Shown piece after piece: positions 9,127 through 18,043 of a stretch of 64,000 nt of DNA. The stretch comes from Calothrix sp. NIES-4105. Lineage in GTDB: Bacteria; Cyanobacteriota; Cyanobacteriia; Cyanobacteriales; Nostocaceae. The position numbers were made by a program, and so were the translations under genes. The notes under the pieces are model-generated. The model saw only the letters and a program-made list of their open reading frames with translations, was not told where the DNA came from and did not search any database. Position 1 is the first letter of the stretch, and each line of letters begins with the position of its first letter. The stretch covers positions 10,221,717 through 10,285,716 of the forward strand of contig NZ_AP018290.1 in NCBI RefSeq assembly GCF_002368415.1. Reading direction: 5' to 3'.

Positions 9127-10770
9127 ATGAATACAGCAGAATTATTAGTAAAGTGTTTGGAAAACGAAGGTGTACAGTATGTTTTCGGACTACCAGGTGA
9201 AGAAAATTTACACGTACTCGAAGCACTTAAAAATTCTTCCATTCAATTCATTACTACCCGTCATGAACAAGGTGCAGCGTTCATGGCTGACGTATACGGG
9301 CGCCTAACAGGGAAAGCGGGCGTGTGTTTATCTACACTTGGACCCGGTGCAACTAACTTAATGACAGGTGTTGCCGATGCCAACCTTGACGGGGCGCCAT
9401 TAGTCGCAATTACCGGACAAGTTGGTACTGACAGAATGCATATTGAATCGCACCAGTACTTAGATTTAGTAGCAATGTTTGCTCCAGTCACAAAATGGAG
9501 TAAACAAATAGTTCGACCAAGCATCACACCAGAATTAGTGCGTAAAGCCTTTAAAAAATCGCAAACCGAAAAACCTGGTGCAGTACATATTGACTTACCA
9601 GAAAACATCGCCGCGATGTCAGTAGAAGGCAAACCCCTACACATCGACAAAACCGAAAAAACTTATGCTGCATTTGCAAGTATTCGTGCTGCCGCAGCCG
9701 CCATCTCCCAAGCAGTCAACCCAATAATCCTAGTTGGAAATGGAGCAATTCGCGCGGATTCTAGTGATGCAGTCACTCAATTTGCCACTCAACTAAATAT
9801 TCCTTGTGCCAATACATTTATGGGTAAAGGTATAATACCTTACACGCACCCATTAGCATTATGGGCAGTTGGGTTACAACAGCGAGACTTTGTAAGCTGC
9901 GGTTTTGATAATACTGACCTAGTAATTTGTATTGGTTATGACCTAATCGAATTTTCACCGAAGAAATGGAATCCTGATGGCAAAATACCCATAATTCACA
10001 TCGGTGCCAACCCAGCAGAAATAGACAGCAGCTATATTCCGACAGTAGAAGTCATCGGCGATATTTCAGACTCATTAAATGAAATATTAAAAGTAGCCGA
10101 CAGACACGCCAAACCCAAACCTTATTCCCTAACCTTGCGCGACAGCATCCGCGCCGAATACGAACAATATGCAGCAGACGATGGTTTTCCAATCAAACCC
10201 CAGAAATTAATTTACGACATGCGGCAAGTAATGGGGCCAGAAGATATCGTCATATCCGACGTTGGCGCCCATAAAATGTGGATAGCCCGTCACTATCACG
10301 CCCACAGTCCCAACACCTGTATCATTTCCAACGGCTTCGCCGCAATGGGCATCGCCATACCAGGCGCCGTAGCAGCCAAACTAGTACATCCCGACCGTAA
10401 AGTCATCGCAGCCACAGGAGACGGAGGCTTCATGATGAACTGTCAAGAACTAGAAACAGCATTGCGAGTAGGGACACCATTTGTAACCTTAATATTTAAC
10501 GACGGAGGCTACGGCTTAATCGAATGGAAACAAGAGAACCACTTTGGAAAAGGTCGCTCATCATTCGTCCACTTCGGCAACCCCGACTTCGTTAAATTCG
10601 CCGAGAGCATGGGATTAAAAGGCTACAGAGTCACATCTGCTACCGACTTAATACCCGTCCTCAAAGAAGCACTAGCCCAAGACGTACCCGCAGTCATCGA
10701 CTGCCCAGTTGACTACCGTGAAAACGCGCGCTTCTCCCAAAAAGCCAGCGAATTAAATTGCACCGTGTAG
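9127..10770 (+). CDS. 2-oxoglutarate decarboxylase-like ThDP enzyme (acetolactate-synthase family)
   Basis: 547 residues with the full ThDP-enzyme plan. N-terminal PYR domain with the catalytic Glu (TRHEQGAAFMADVYGR), central domain (~190-330), and C-terminal PP domain with the ThDP/Mg motif (GDGGFMMNCQELETALR to NDGGYGLIEWKQ). It resembles acetolactate synthases, but its position directly downstream of the semialdehyde dehydrogenase matches the 2-oxoglutarate decarboxylase/SSADH operon shown to complete the cyanobacterial TCA cycle. Product would be succinic semialdehyde plus CO2. A plain acetolactate synthase is the alternative; operon context argues against it. No own promoter is evident in the 24-bp spacer. 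Confidence 0.85.
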   Translation: MNTAELLVKCLENEGVQYVFGLPGEENLHVLEALKNSSIQFITTRHEQGAAFMADVYGRLTGKAGVCLSTLGPGATNLMTGVADANLDGAPLVAITGQVGTDRMHIESHQYLDLVAMFAPVTKWSKQIVRPSITPELVRKAFKKSQTEKPGAVHIDLPENIAAMSVEGKPLHIDKTEKTYAAFASIRAAAAAISQAVNPIILVGNGAIRADSSDAVTQFATQLNIPCANTFMGKGIIPYTHPLALWAVGLQQRDFVSCGFDNTDLVICIGYDLIEFSPKKWNPDGKIPIIHIGANPAEIDSSYIPTVEVIGDISDSLNEILKVADRHAKPKPYSLTLRDSIRAEYEQYAADDGFPIKPQKLIYDMRQVMGPEDIVISDVGAHKMWIARHYHAHSPNTCIISNGFAAMGIAIPGAVAAKLVHPDRKVIAATGDGGFMMNCQELETALRVGTPFVTLIFNDGGYGLIEWKQENHFGKGRSSFVHFGNPDFVKFAESMGLKGYRVTSATDLIPVLKEALAQDVPAVIDCPVDYRENARFSQKASELNCTV

Positions 10771-11284
10771 CAGCAACTTCACAATTAACAACCTTGTAGA
10801 ACAATAATCTTGTGGAACGGCTGTCCCCAGCCGTTTCAACTAGAAAGGTAAAATTTTCTTAACTCTAACACCAAAGTAATTCTTCAAGTTTTGGCATCTT
10901 TAGAAGCAGTGTTGTACACAAAATACAATTACTTTGTTACTAAAGCTCAAGATTATCAGAATTGTGTAACGCAATGAAATCTGAGATTATCACTGCAATA
11001 ATTGCTGCGGTTGTTGCAGTGTGTATTAGGGTAATAAAGAGAAGTTCAGACAAGTATTTAAAGATTACAGAACTGTTCTACCAACACCAAAAAAAGTTCT
11101 AGCAAAAGAAATAGAATTTTCTCTAGAAAAAAAATCAGCCAGCGGGTGCCTGTATGAATACTAACTAGTTGCACTTATAAAAAAAATAAGTAAACGTATT
11201 TCTTATTAATCATTCTGCTATAAAGCGTCAAAAAGACGTTTGTGGAACAAATTAGTAAATGCGAAAAATCTAATATTTATTAGC
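10771..11284. other. intergenic; one dispersed repeat and a doubtful 42-codon ORF
   Basis: Holds the palindrome GGAACGGCTGTCCCCAGCCG (about 10812-10832), which recurs near 51494. A 42-codon ORF (10974-11102, + strand, MKSEIITAIIAAVVAVCIR...) starts with a hydrophobic helix but has no convincing ribosome site. The rest is AT-rich with nothing recognisable. Confidence 0.4.
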
Positions 11285-11313
11285 ATTACAATCATTTACA
11301 ACACTGTTATAAT
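11285..11313 (+). promoter_or_regulatory. putative promoter for the small-gene/GNAT pair
   Basis: A perfect -10 (TATAAT, 11308-11313) lies 17 bases after a weak -35-like ATTACA (11285-11290), and about 30 bases ahead of the start codon at 11342. The spacing is right for a sigma70-type promoter. Confidence 0.45.
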
Positions 11314-11341
11314 AGAGAAAAAATACGCATAAAGTTTGTAT

Positions 11342-11515
11342 ATGGATTATCCCCTTGGTACTGTATCTCAGCGAGTAACTGGTGATGAAGCTAGAAAAAT
11401 AGCTCATGCAATTAAGTCAGGAGGCTATGTAGCAAATGAAGCAGCCATTGCTTTGACAAAAAAAATAGTCGAACGTCGTCGTCAAAAACAAACAGCTAAT
11501 GGCAGCCAGCAGTAA
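11342..11515 (+). CDS. small protein, candidate antitoxin partner of the GNAT gene
   Basis: 57 residues starting MDYPLGTVSQRV. It is mainly helical (VTGDEARKIAHAIK, EAAIALTKKIVERRRQ) and ends in a basic, Gln/Lys-rich tail. It does not look like a ribbon-helix-helix protein. Its last 17 bases overlap the start of the acetyltransferase gene in another frame, so the two are probably translationally coupled. A consensus-like -10 box precedes it. The layout (small gene first, overlapping a GNAT gene) is that of acetyltransferase toxin-antitoxin modules, but I do not recognise the family, so the antitoxin role is inference. Confidence 0.6.
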   Translation: MDYPLGTVSQRVTGDEARKIAHAIKSGGYVANEAAIALTKKIVERRRQKQTANGSQQ

Positions 11516-12092
11516 GTTTGCAGGAGTTGACTTTTCTCAAGTAGAGGTCGAAAAGCTGACTCCTGATTTGGACGTTCCTGGTCAGGGCTTTCGCTGTTTG
11601 CGAGGCGAGTTTGTAACCTATTGGCGACAGGGGCGAGTACAACGTGAAGTTAATGCTCTAATTAGCCAATGTTGGATTATTCGTTTTGGCAGTGCCTTAG
11701 CTGGATATATCACTTTACTGGCAGATAAGCTGGAAGTTGACGAGCAAATCTTGATTAAAGAAGGAGTGCAATATCACACTTTCCCAGCAATAAAAATAGG
11801 CTTGCTGGCTGCTGACCAAAGAGCAAAAGGTGCAGGTAGTCGTTTAGTAGAATGGGCAGTAGAGTATATTGCAACAGAAATAGCTCCTACTGTTGGCGTA
11901 AGATTTGTAACTGTAGATGCTCTTTGTGACTCTGACACAAATCCTCCCTATGATGCTAGTGGTTTCTATAGGAAGCTTGGTTTTGAATTTGCACAACCAA
12001 ATCAAGAACTACTATCCTCTATTCCATATCGCACTATGTATTTTGACCTTAAACCTTTAATTGAACAGCTGAATGAAAATTTAGATGATTAA
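11499..12092 (+). CDS. GNAT-family N-acetyltransferase (candidate toxin)
   Basis: 197 residues of GNAT fold. The acetyl-CoA-binding region is AIKIGLLAADQRAKGAGSRLVEW (the Q/RxxGxG/A loop), with SGFYRKLGFEFA near the C-terminus as in many GNATs. The start overlaps the preceding 57-codon gene by 17 bp. GNAT toxins of this layout acetylate aminoacyl-tRNA; a metabolic or antibiotic acetyltransferase is equally compatible with the sequence alone. Toxin status rests only on gene arrangement. Confidence 0.75.
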   Translation: MAASSKFAGVDFSQVEVEKLTPDLDVPGQGFRCLRGEFVTYWRQGRVQREVNALISQCWIIRFGSALAGYITLLADKLEVDEQILIKEGVQYHTFPAIKIGLLAADQRAKGAGSRLVEWAVEYIATEIAPTVGVRFVTVDALCDSDTNPPYDASGFYRKLGFEFAQPNQELLSSIPYRTMYFDLKPLIEQLNENLDD

Positions 12093-12525
12093 AAAAGTTT
12101 GGTTAAGTGGTATATAGTCACTCACACATAAAATGTAGGATGTGTGACGCTATAAAACGTTCCAACATAGCAACAAAACTTGTAGCGTCATGCACTGTCT
12201 AATGTTATCTACCTAGCAAGTTCAAATTCACTACAATTCTCTTGTTAGCTACTGGCAACCCAGTTGGCAATCACATTTTAAATCTCACCTTTTTGTGCAA
12301 GTGTTGCAGATGTTACAAGCGCACGTAAATATGTGGTGCCTGTCAAAAATTCAACAGGATTCTTACCAGCAAGTAATAAGCAGAAGTATAATTTTGACCC
12401 AGGCACCAGTTTTTCCATAGCCTGATCGCATTTGTTCCAAGGTAGTGTAAGACATGGCGCTACCTTTACCATTCCTAAACTGTGATACATGGGAAGGGCT
12501 TACCCCAACTTGCCGAGACAACACT
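12093..12525. other. intergenic; possible short minus-strand relic
   Basis: A 70-codon minus-strand frame (12278-12490), ending NPVEFLTGTTYLRALVTSATLAQKG, reads like the tail of a real protein, but I cannot assign it and it has no good start. At 12120-12200 there are repeated GTGACGCTATAAAACG/GTAGCGTCATGCACTG-type sequences also found elsewhere in the window. Nothing else seen. Confidence 0.3.
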
Positions 12526-12660
12526 GTTCACATCAGCGCAATAGCAAAACACTACGACCCCAAAATTATTATTCCTGAAATATTAAAATAGCAAGTCAAA
12601 GAATCAGACTTAGTAGCAGACGCAGAATGGTTTCTAGAATTAACCAGACAGCTACACAAA
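12526..12660 (+). pseudogene. rolling-circle Rep gene fragment with amber at the catalytic tyrosine
   Basis: This 135-bp segment aligns without gaps to 20394-20528 of the intact rep gene; I count about four in five bases identical. It encodes VHISAIAKHYDPKIIIPEILK-stop-QVKESDLVADAEWFLELTRQLHK. The stop (TAG) replaces the TAT codon of the intact copy's LKYQVKESDL, the expected nucleophilic Tyr. No start or upstream Rep sequence is attached. A relic. Confidence 0.8.
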
Positions 12661-12944
12661 TGTATAAAAAAATATCATACTTAGCAAAGAGAAGCATCTT
12701 GCAAATAATCGAAATCGCAATTAGATTCTACATATCGGGACTAGTAACTAGCATTCCTTAGCTTGAGATACAGTCTTTTATCTCGCGTTTTCGTGCGTTT
12801 AGATATACATATCTAGCTAAAGAGTGATTTTTTATTCTTCCGATATTTGCTTATAATATTTTAGGTACACTTACTTACGTAACCCATTATATCAACATAT
12901 TATTTGTTATCTAAGAAAAGGTTAAGTACAGGTAAATGTCTGAT

Positions 12945-13056
12945 TATAGCAGTCTGTTTAATTATCTGACTTTTCAAATTAATATGGAAAACTTAGTCCC
13001 CCTCTCCTTGTAGAAGAGGGGTTAGGGGAGAGGTATATTATTTTAGAACTGCTATG
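12945..13056. repeat. MITE-like repeat, copy D (shortest ends, different core)
   Basis: Ends TATAGCAGT and ACTGCTATG form a short inverted repeat matching the tips of the elements at 1219, 17912 and 19415. The core is a different dispersed sequence (CCCCTCTCC..GGGGAGAGG hairpin). Confidence 0.45.
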
Positions 13057-13133
13057 TATAAACTTGATTAAATTTACTAAACAAATTTTCAGATTGAATT
13101 TATTAATAAAGTATACGCAAGGGGTTGATACTG

Positions 13134-14429
13134 GTGGCTAATACTGTAATTAAAGTTGAAAATTTGGCAAAAAAGTATGTCCTTAGCCACCGAAATGAAG
13201 GACATCAATATAAAACTTTGCGCGATGCAATTACGAATGTATCAAAGTCGCTGAGTAAACAGTTTTTCAAATCAAGAGCTTCTGGTAACAATAAATACCA
13301 TTCGCCGCGCGAGGAGTTTTGGGCATTAAACGATATTTCGTTTGAAATTAAGCAAGGTGAGCGTGTTGGTATTATCGGTCGAAACGGAGCAGGAAAATCA
13401 ACGCTGTTAAAAATATTGAGCCGAATTACAGAACCAACCAGAGGAAGTGTCCGAATTAAGGGTCGAGTTGCAAGTTTACTCGAAGTTGGTACAGGCTTTC
13501 ATCCCGAATTAACAGGTAGAGAAAATATTTTTCTCAACGGAGCAATTCTGGGAATGAGCAAAGCTGAGATTAAGCAAAAATTTGATGAAATTGTTGCTTT
13601 TGCAGAAATAGAAAAGTTTTTAGATACACCCGTTAAACGTTACTCATCAGGAATGTATGTGCGTCTGGCTTTTGCAGTTGCTGCTCATCTAGAACCAGAA
13701 ATACTAATTATTGATGAAGTTTTGGCAGTGGGAGATGCTGAGTTTCAAAAGAAGTGTTTAGGAAAAATGGAGGATATCTCAACAAAATCAGGAAGAACCG
13801 TTTTATTCGTTAGTCATAGTATGAACGCAGTTGAAGCACTTTGCAATCGAGGTATTGTGCTAGATTCTGGCAAATTATATATAGATAGTAGTCCACAGGA
13901 GGCAATCAGCACATATTTAGAAACAACTTACGCTTTAATGCGTGAAACTTCTTTAGCGCAAAGAACAGATAGAAAAGGTTCGGGTAAGGTTAAAGCAGTT
14001 AGCTTTCGAGTTTTAAATGCGGATGGTCAAGAAGTGAGTTCTTTACAGTCAGGTAAAGATTATTACTTTGAAGTCGGCTATGTAAACAATACAGGAAGTC
14101 CTCTCAAAAATGTTATTTTTAGCTTTGATTTCTTAGATGAAAGAGGAAATACAATCTTACTATTTCGCACAAACTTTACAAATGACAATCTAGCTTTGGA
14201 GACTAATACAGGTTATGTCAGATGCAAAATAAATAATTTAGCGTTAGCAAATGGTTTATATCATTTTCTAATTTTTATTTCTCATGCTGACGTTGAAATA
14301 TTAGATTGGCTTGAGGACGCAGCTTTCATTCAGGTAGAAGGAGGAGATTTTTTTGGGACTGGCAGTTGCGGATTGCCAAGTAGCTGCAAAATTCTAGCAC
14401 AGGCTGAATGGTCGGTCATACCTAATTAA
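13134..14429 (+). CDS. polysaccharide ABC transporter ATP-binding protein (Wzt-type)
   Basis: About 431 residues. ABC domain (residues ~1-245): Walker [10 protein letters not shown], signature [12 protein letters not shown], Walker [14 protein letters not shown]-loop FVSHSM. The inserted [16 protein letters not shown] and [10 protein letters not shown] stretches are typical of TagH/Wzt exporters. C-terminal ~170 residues are a beta-rich Wzt_C domain ([20 protein letters not shown]), which in O9a-type systems recognises the modified end of the glycan. The GTG at 13134 is preferred to TTG at 13125: AGGGG lies 9 bases upstream. No Wzm-like permease is adjacent; immediately upstream are repeat and rep-relic sequences. 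Confidence 0.88.
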   Translation: MANTVIKVENLAKKYVLSHRNEGHQYKTLRDAITNVSKSLSKQFFKSRASGNNKYHSPREEFWALNDISFEIKQGERVGIIGRNGAGKSTLLKILSRITEPTRGSVRIKGRVASLLEVGTGFHPELTGRENIFLNGAILGMSKAEIKQKFDEIVAFAEIEKFLDTPVKRYSSGMYVRLAFAVAAHLEPEILIIDEVLAVGDAEFQKKCLGKMEDISTKSGRTVLFVSHSMNAVEALCNRGIVLDSGKLYIDSSPQEAISTYLETTYALMRETSLAQRTDRKGSGKVKAVSFRVLNADGQEVSSLQSGKDYYFEVGYVNNTGSPLKNVIFSFDFLDERGNTILLFRTNFTNDNLALETNTGYVRCKINNLALANGLYHFLIFISHADVEILDWLEDAAFIQVEGGDFFGTGSCGLPSSCKILAQAEWSVIPN

Positions 14430-14434
14430 AAGCA

Positions 14435-15457
14435 ATGATATCTATTATTATTCCAACTTACAGGCGCCCGCTTGTGTTATTACAAGCTATCAAAAGCTTG
14501 CAAGAGCAAACGTTAGAAAGCTTTGAAATTTTGGTTATTGATAACGCTGCTGACCCAGAAATTGAAAAAATGGTGACTTCTTTCAATGAAACAGCACTGA
14601 AAACCGTTCGTTATATACCAGAACCACAGTTAGGGTTACACAATGCTCGTCATACAGGTGCAATTGCAGCTAAAGGAGATGTTTTAGTTTATACAGATGA
14701 TGATGCAACATTTGATACAAATTGGTTAAAAGTTTATCATGACGCTTTCTTAGAACACCCTGAAATGGTTGCCGCAGGTGGTCCAGTGCGTCCAGTATGG
14801 GAAGTCCCACCTCCCCAGTGGTTACTTGCCTACATGAAAGACTGTGATCATAACAATACTAAAATATTCTCGATTCTTAGCTTAATGGAACCTTATACAG
14901 AATTTCGTCTTGAGGATCAAGGATTTTTCTTTGGTGTGAATATGGCAATTCGGCGCCATGTTTTATTTCAGGTTGGTGGTTTTAACCCCGAATGCTTCGG
15001 TGACATTTGGCTAGGAGATGGAGAAAGCGGACTCAACCGTAAGCTTTGGGAACATAATCTGCCAATTGGTTACGTGAATACAGCTATTGTTTATCATCAT
15101 ATTCCCCAATCACGCATGACTGTTGACTACTTCTGTCGTCGAATGGCAAACGAAGGCGCCTGTGATATGTATTCTTATTATCACAGAGGCATTCCGAATC
15201 AACTTCGTCTGCTAAAGCATGTCGTCCAAATTGCTGTCAAAAATAAATTTTGGATAAAATCCCTAATTGTTGGACAGCAAAACGATACATCGACTCTGAA
15301 TAGAAAGCTTTATAAAGCCAGAAGTCAATCGCAAATCAAATATATTTTTAGATTAATGCTTAATGAAAACTTTAAAAAAATGGTTCTACACCAAAACTGG
15401 TTAGAGTATAAAGAAAATCTTAATAGCTCTAGCAATCGTCAAACAATAGAATGCTAA
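14435..15457 (+). CDS. family 2 glycosyltransferase
   Basis: 340 residues beginning MISIIIPTYRRPLVLLQAI, a GT-A nucleotide-binding start, with DD at YTDDDATFD as the DxD-type metal site. A WLGDGESGLNRKLWE segment supplies the acceptor/catalytic region. It starts 5 bp after the Wzt-type gene and probably shares its transcript. Likely adds a sugar to the exported glycan. Donor and acceptor cannot be read from sequence. Confidence 0.85.
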   Translation: MISIIIPTYRRPLVLLQAIKSLQEQTLESFEILVIDNAADPEIEKMVTSFNETALKTVRYIPEPQLGLHNARHTGAIAAKGDVLVYTDDDATFDTNWLKVYHDAFLEHPEMVAAGGPVRPVWEVPPPQWLLAYMKDCDHNNTKIFSILSLMEPYTEFRLEDQGFFFGVNMAIRRHVLFQVGGFNPECFGDIWLGDGESGLNRKLWEHNLPIGYVNTAIVYHHIPQSRMTVDYFCRRMANEGACDMYSYYHRGIPNQLRLLKHVVQIAVKNKFWIKSLIVGQQNDTSTLNRKLYKARSQSQIKYIFRLMLNENFKKMVLHQNWLEYKENLNSSSNRQTIEC

Positions 15458-15547
15458 GAAAAATGCAATTTTTGCAAAAAATAGTTAATAAAGAGTCTTC
15501 AAATCAATAGTGAGATAGAGTGATAATACTTGATAGGGAGTAGTCTG

Positions 15548-16006
15548 ATGAATCACACTCAAGTTAGAAGAATGGTTGAAGAGATTACATATCATAGTGA
15601 GCTTCTAGCTCTGATTGTTTATCATGATTTTAACAAGCCAGGTATTCACTTTTTCACACCAAATCAATTATCTCAACAGCTAGCTTATATGCATCACCCT
15701 GTTGGTAAAGTGATTCCACCCCATGTTCACAATTCTGTACCGCGCTCCGTTCAATACACGCAAGAGGTCTTACTAATAAAAAATGGGAAGCTACGTGTAG
15801 ATTTTTACAACAGTGAGCAAAACTATTTAGAAAGTCGCATTTTACAGTCTGGTGATATCGTTCTCCTAGTCACAGGTGGTCATGGTTTCGAGATGTTAGA
15901 AGAAACAGAAATGATTGAGGTCAAGCAAGGCCCTTATATGGGTGAACAAGATAAAACTCGGTTCACAGGTATCACAACAACAGAAGCTAAAATAGTTGCT
16001 AGGTGA
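15548..16006 (+). CDS. cupin-fold protein of the polysaccharide cluster
   Basis: About 152 residues. The core HHPVGKVIPPHVHNS..VQYTQEVLLIKNGKLRVDFY and SGDIVLLVTGGHGF form the two conserved cupin motifs, with His and Glu in metal-ligand positions. In sugar-nucleotide clusters such proteins are often 3,4-ketoisomerases or epimerase-like; the aminotransferase that follows by 7 bp makes an amino-sugar pathway plausible. The ATG at 15548 has GGGAG 7 bases upstream and is preferred to TTG at 15530. Confidence 0.7.
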   Translation: MNHTQVRRMVEEITYHSELLALIVYHDFNKPGIHFFTPNQLSQQLAYMHHPVGKVIPPHVHNSVPRSVQYTQEVLLIKNGKLRVDFYNSEQNYLESRILQSGDIVLLVTGGHGFEMLEETEMIEVKQGPYMGEQDKTRFTGITTTEAKIVAR

Positions 16007-16013
16007 GTGTGAA

Positions 16014-17129
16014 ATGAATCCAATTCCAGTCAACCAACCATTACTAGACGGCAACGAAAAAAAGTATTTGCTTGAGTGTATTGACACTGAATGGATTTCT
16101 TCAGAAGGACCATTTGTCAAACAATTTGAAGAACAGTTTGCTCATCGTATAAACCGTAGGTATGGTATTGCTGTTAGTAATGGTTCTGCTGCCCTTGATG
16201 TTGCACTTGTAGCATTGGGAATTACAGCAGGGGATGAAGTTATTCTACCGACATTTACTATTATTTCTTGTGCTGCTGCCATTGTTCGTTGTGGCGCCGT
16301 ACCAGTTGTAGTAGATTGTGATGCCACCACCTGGAACATGGATGTAAACCAGATTGAGGACAAAATTACACCTAGAACAAAAGCAATCATGATTGTTCAT
16401 ATCTATGGATTGCCTGTAGATATGGAACCTGTGCTAGCTTTAGCCGACAAATACGGGTTGCAAATCATTGAAGATGCAGCCGAGATGCATGGTCAAACTT
16501 ATAAAGGGCAACCATGTGGTAGTTTTGGCGCCATTAGTACCTTCAGTTTCTACCCAAACAAACATATTACAACTGGTGAAGGAGGAATGTTGCTAGTGGA
16601 TGATGAGCGACTTGCCGCGCGCTGTCGTTCTTTACGTAATTTATGCTTCCAACCCCAAAAACGTTTTGTACACGAAGAATTGGGCTGGAACCTGCGAATG
16701 TCCAACTTGCAAGCAGCTCTCGGTGTCGCGCAATTAGAACGATTAGATGAATTTGTCGCGCGCAAACGACGTATTGGGCAACATTACACAGAATTACTAA
16801 AAGACATATCTGGTCTACAGCTACCGCTACCAAAGACAGACTATGCCGAAAATATTTATTGGGTGTACGGTGTCGTGTTGAAAGATGAAATAGCTTTTGA
16901 TGCCCAAGAAGCTATGGAACGTTTGCAAAAGCATAGAATTGGAACTCGTCCCTTTTTCTGGCCAATGCACGAGCAACCGGTATTAAAAAAAATGGGCTTG
17001 TTTGATGACATGTACTGTCCTGTTGCTGAAAAAATAGCTCGTCGTGGCTTTTATATTCCAAGTGGAATGGCCTTAACTTCCGAGCAAATATGCCAAGTCG
17101 CATCCGTTCTCACTGAGGTGTTCCAATGA
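16014..17129 (+). CDS. DegT/DnrJ/EryC1/StrS sugar aminotransferase
   Basis: About 371 residues, the normal size. PLP-dependent fold type I: VSNGSAALDVAL (phosphate site), IEDAAEMHGQTY (Asp to the pyridine N) and SFYPNKHITTGEGGML with the Schiff-base Lys. It transfers an amino group to a keto-sugar nucleotide. ATG at 16014 has an AGGTGAG ribosome site six bases upstream and follows the cupin stop closely. Its last four bases overlap the methyltransferase start (ATGA), a coupled pair. Confidence 0.92.
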   Translation: MNPIPVNQPLLDGNEKKYLLECIDTEWISSEGPFVKQFEEQFAHRINRRYGIAVSNGSAALDVALVALGITAGDEVILPTFTIISCAAAIVRCGAVPVVVDCDATTWNMDVNQIEDKITPRTKAIMIVHIYGLPVDMEPVLALADKYGLQIIEDAAEMHGQTYKGQPCGSFGAISTFSFYPNKHITTGEGGMLLVDDERLAARCRSLRNLCFQPQKRFVHEELGWNLRMSNLQAALGVAQLERLDEFVARKRRIGQHYTELLKDISGLQLPLPKTDYAENIYWVYGVVLKDEIAFDAQEAMERLQKHRIGTRPFFWPMHEQPVLKKMGLFDDMYCPVAEKIARRGFYIPSGMALTSEQICQVASVLTEVFQ

Positions 17130-17899
17130 GTGTATTTAGTAATTATGCTCGCTATTATGACTTGCTTTACCGTGACAAAGATTATGTCAAAGAAACTAAA
17201 TTTATTCATCAACTATTACAAACTCATGCACCCAATACAGCTTCGCTCTTAGAGTTAGGATGCGGTACTGGTATCCATGCTGCACTGTTAGCAAAAGAAG
17301 GATATCAAGTTCATGGTGTGGACATGAGTGCAGAGATGTTACAGCAATCTCGTTTGCGTAAAGCGCAAACACCTAGCACCGCCTCAAAGTTAGAATTCAC
17401 AGAATCCGACATTCAGAAGTTTCGTATTAACCAAAAATTTGATGCGATTATTTCACTTTTTCACGTAATTAGCTATCAAATCACAAATGAAGCTCTCGAA
17501 GCCACGTTTGCCACAGTTAGCGCACATCTTGCTAAAGGTGGAATTTTTGTATTTGACTGTTGGTATGGGCCTGCTGTTCTGAGCAAACTTCCGGATGTGC
17601 GGATCAAGCGACTTGAGGATGAACAAGTCGAAATTACTAGAATTGCTGAACCTGTGCTGCATCCTAATGACAATATAGTAGATGTGAACTATCAAGTTTT
17701 AATAAAAGACAAAAACAGTGGTGTTGTAGAGGAACTTCGAGAAGTTCACCGAATGCGTTATTTATTCAAACCAGAAATAGAACTAATTTTAAAGCAATTC
17801 CAAATGCAATTAATCGAGTATCGAGAGTGGATGACCGACCGAGAACCAGGAATTGATACCTGGGGAGTTTATTTTGTTGTAGGCGCCAGAAAAAACTAA
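17126..17899 (+). CDS. SAM-dependent methyltransferase
   Basis: 257 residues. Class I methyltransferase with motif I LLELGCGTGIHAALLA, motif II VHGVDMSAEML and LEFTESDIQKF. Starts inside the stop of the aminotransferase gene (ATGA overlap). In this setting it most likely methylates a sugar nucleotide or the glycan end; in Wzt_C-type export systems terminal methylation stops chain growth. That link is inference. Confidence 0.85.
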   Translation: MSVFSNYARYYDLLYRDKDYVKETKFIHQLLQTHAPNTASLLELGCGTGIHAALLAKEGYQVHGVDMSAEMLQQSRLRKAQTPSTASKLEFTESDIQKFRINQKFDAIISLFHVISYQITNEALEATFATVSAHLAKGGIFVFDCWYGPAVLSKLPDVRIKRLEDEQVEITRIAEPVLHPNDNIVDVNYQVLIKDKNSGVVEELREVHRMRYLFKPEIELILKQFQMQLIEYREWMTDREPGIDTWGVYFVVGARKN

Positions 17900-17911
17900 T
17901 ATAAAAACTAA

Positions 17912-18038
17912 TATAGCAATCCTAAATCATTTATGAAATTTTAAACATTCATCTTCTTTTTCTTCCTTTGTGTCCTTTGTGACGAGCGTGGTTCATTACA
18001 GTAATTTAATTTTTCACAACTCATATAGGAATGCTATA
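17912..18038 (+). mobile_element. MITE-like element, copy B
   Basis: Ends TATAGCAATCCTAAATCATT and AGGAATGCTATA are the same inverted ends as copy A; the core again carries CCTTTGTGTCCTTTGTG. It fills the gap between the methyltransferase and the next glycosyltransferase, ending six bases before the latter's ATG, so it probably replaces that gene's leader. Confidence 0.7.
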
Positions 18039-18043
18039 TAATT

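Noticed and set aside
10974-11102. 42-codon ORF with hydrophobic start
   Set aside because: No convincing ribosome site and no recognisable family; left as a note only.
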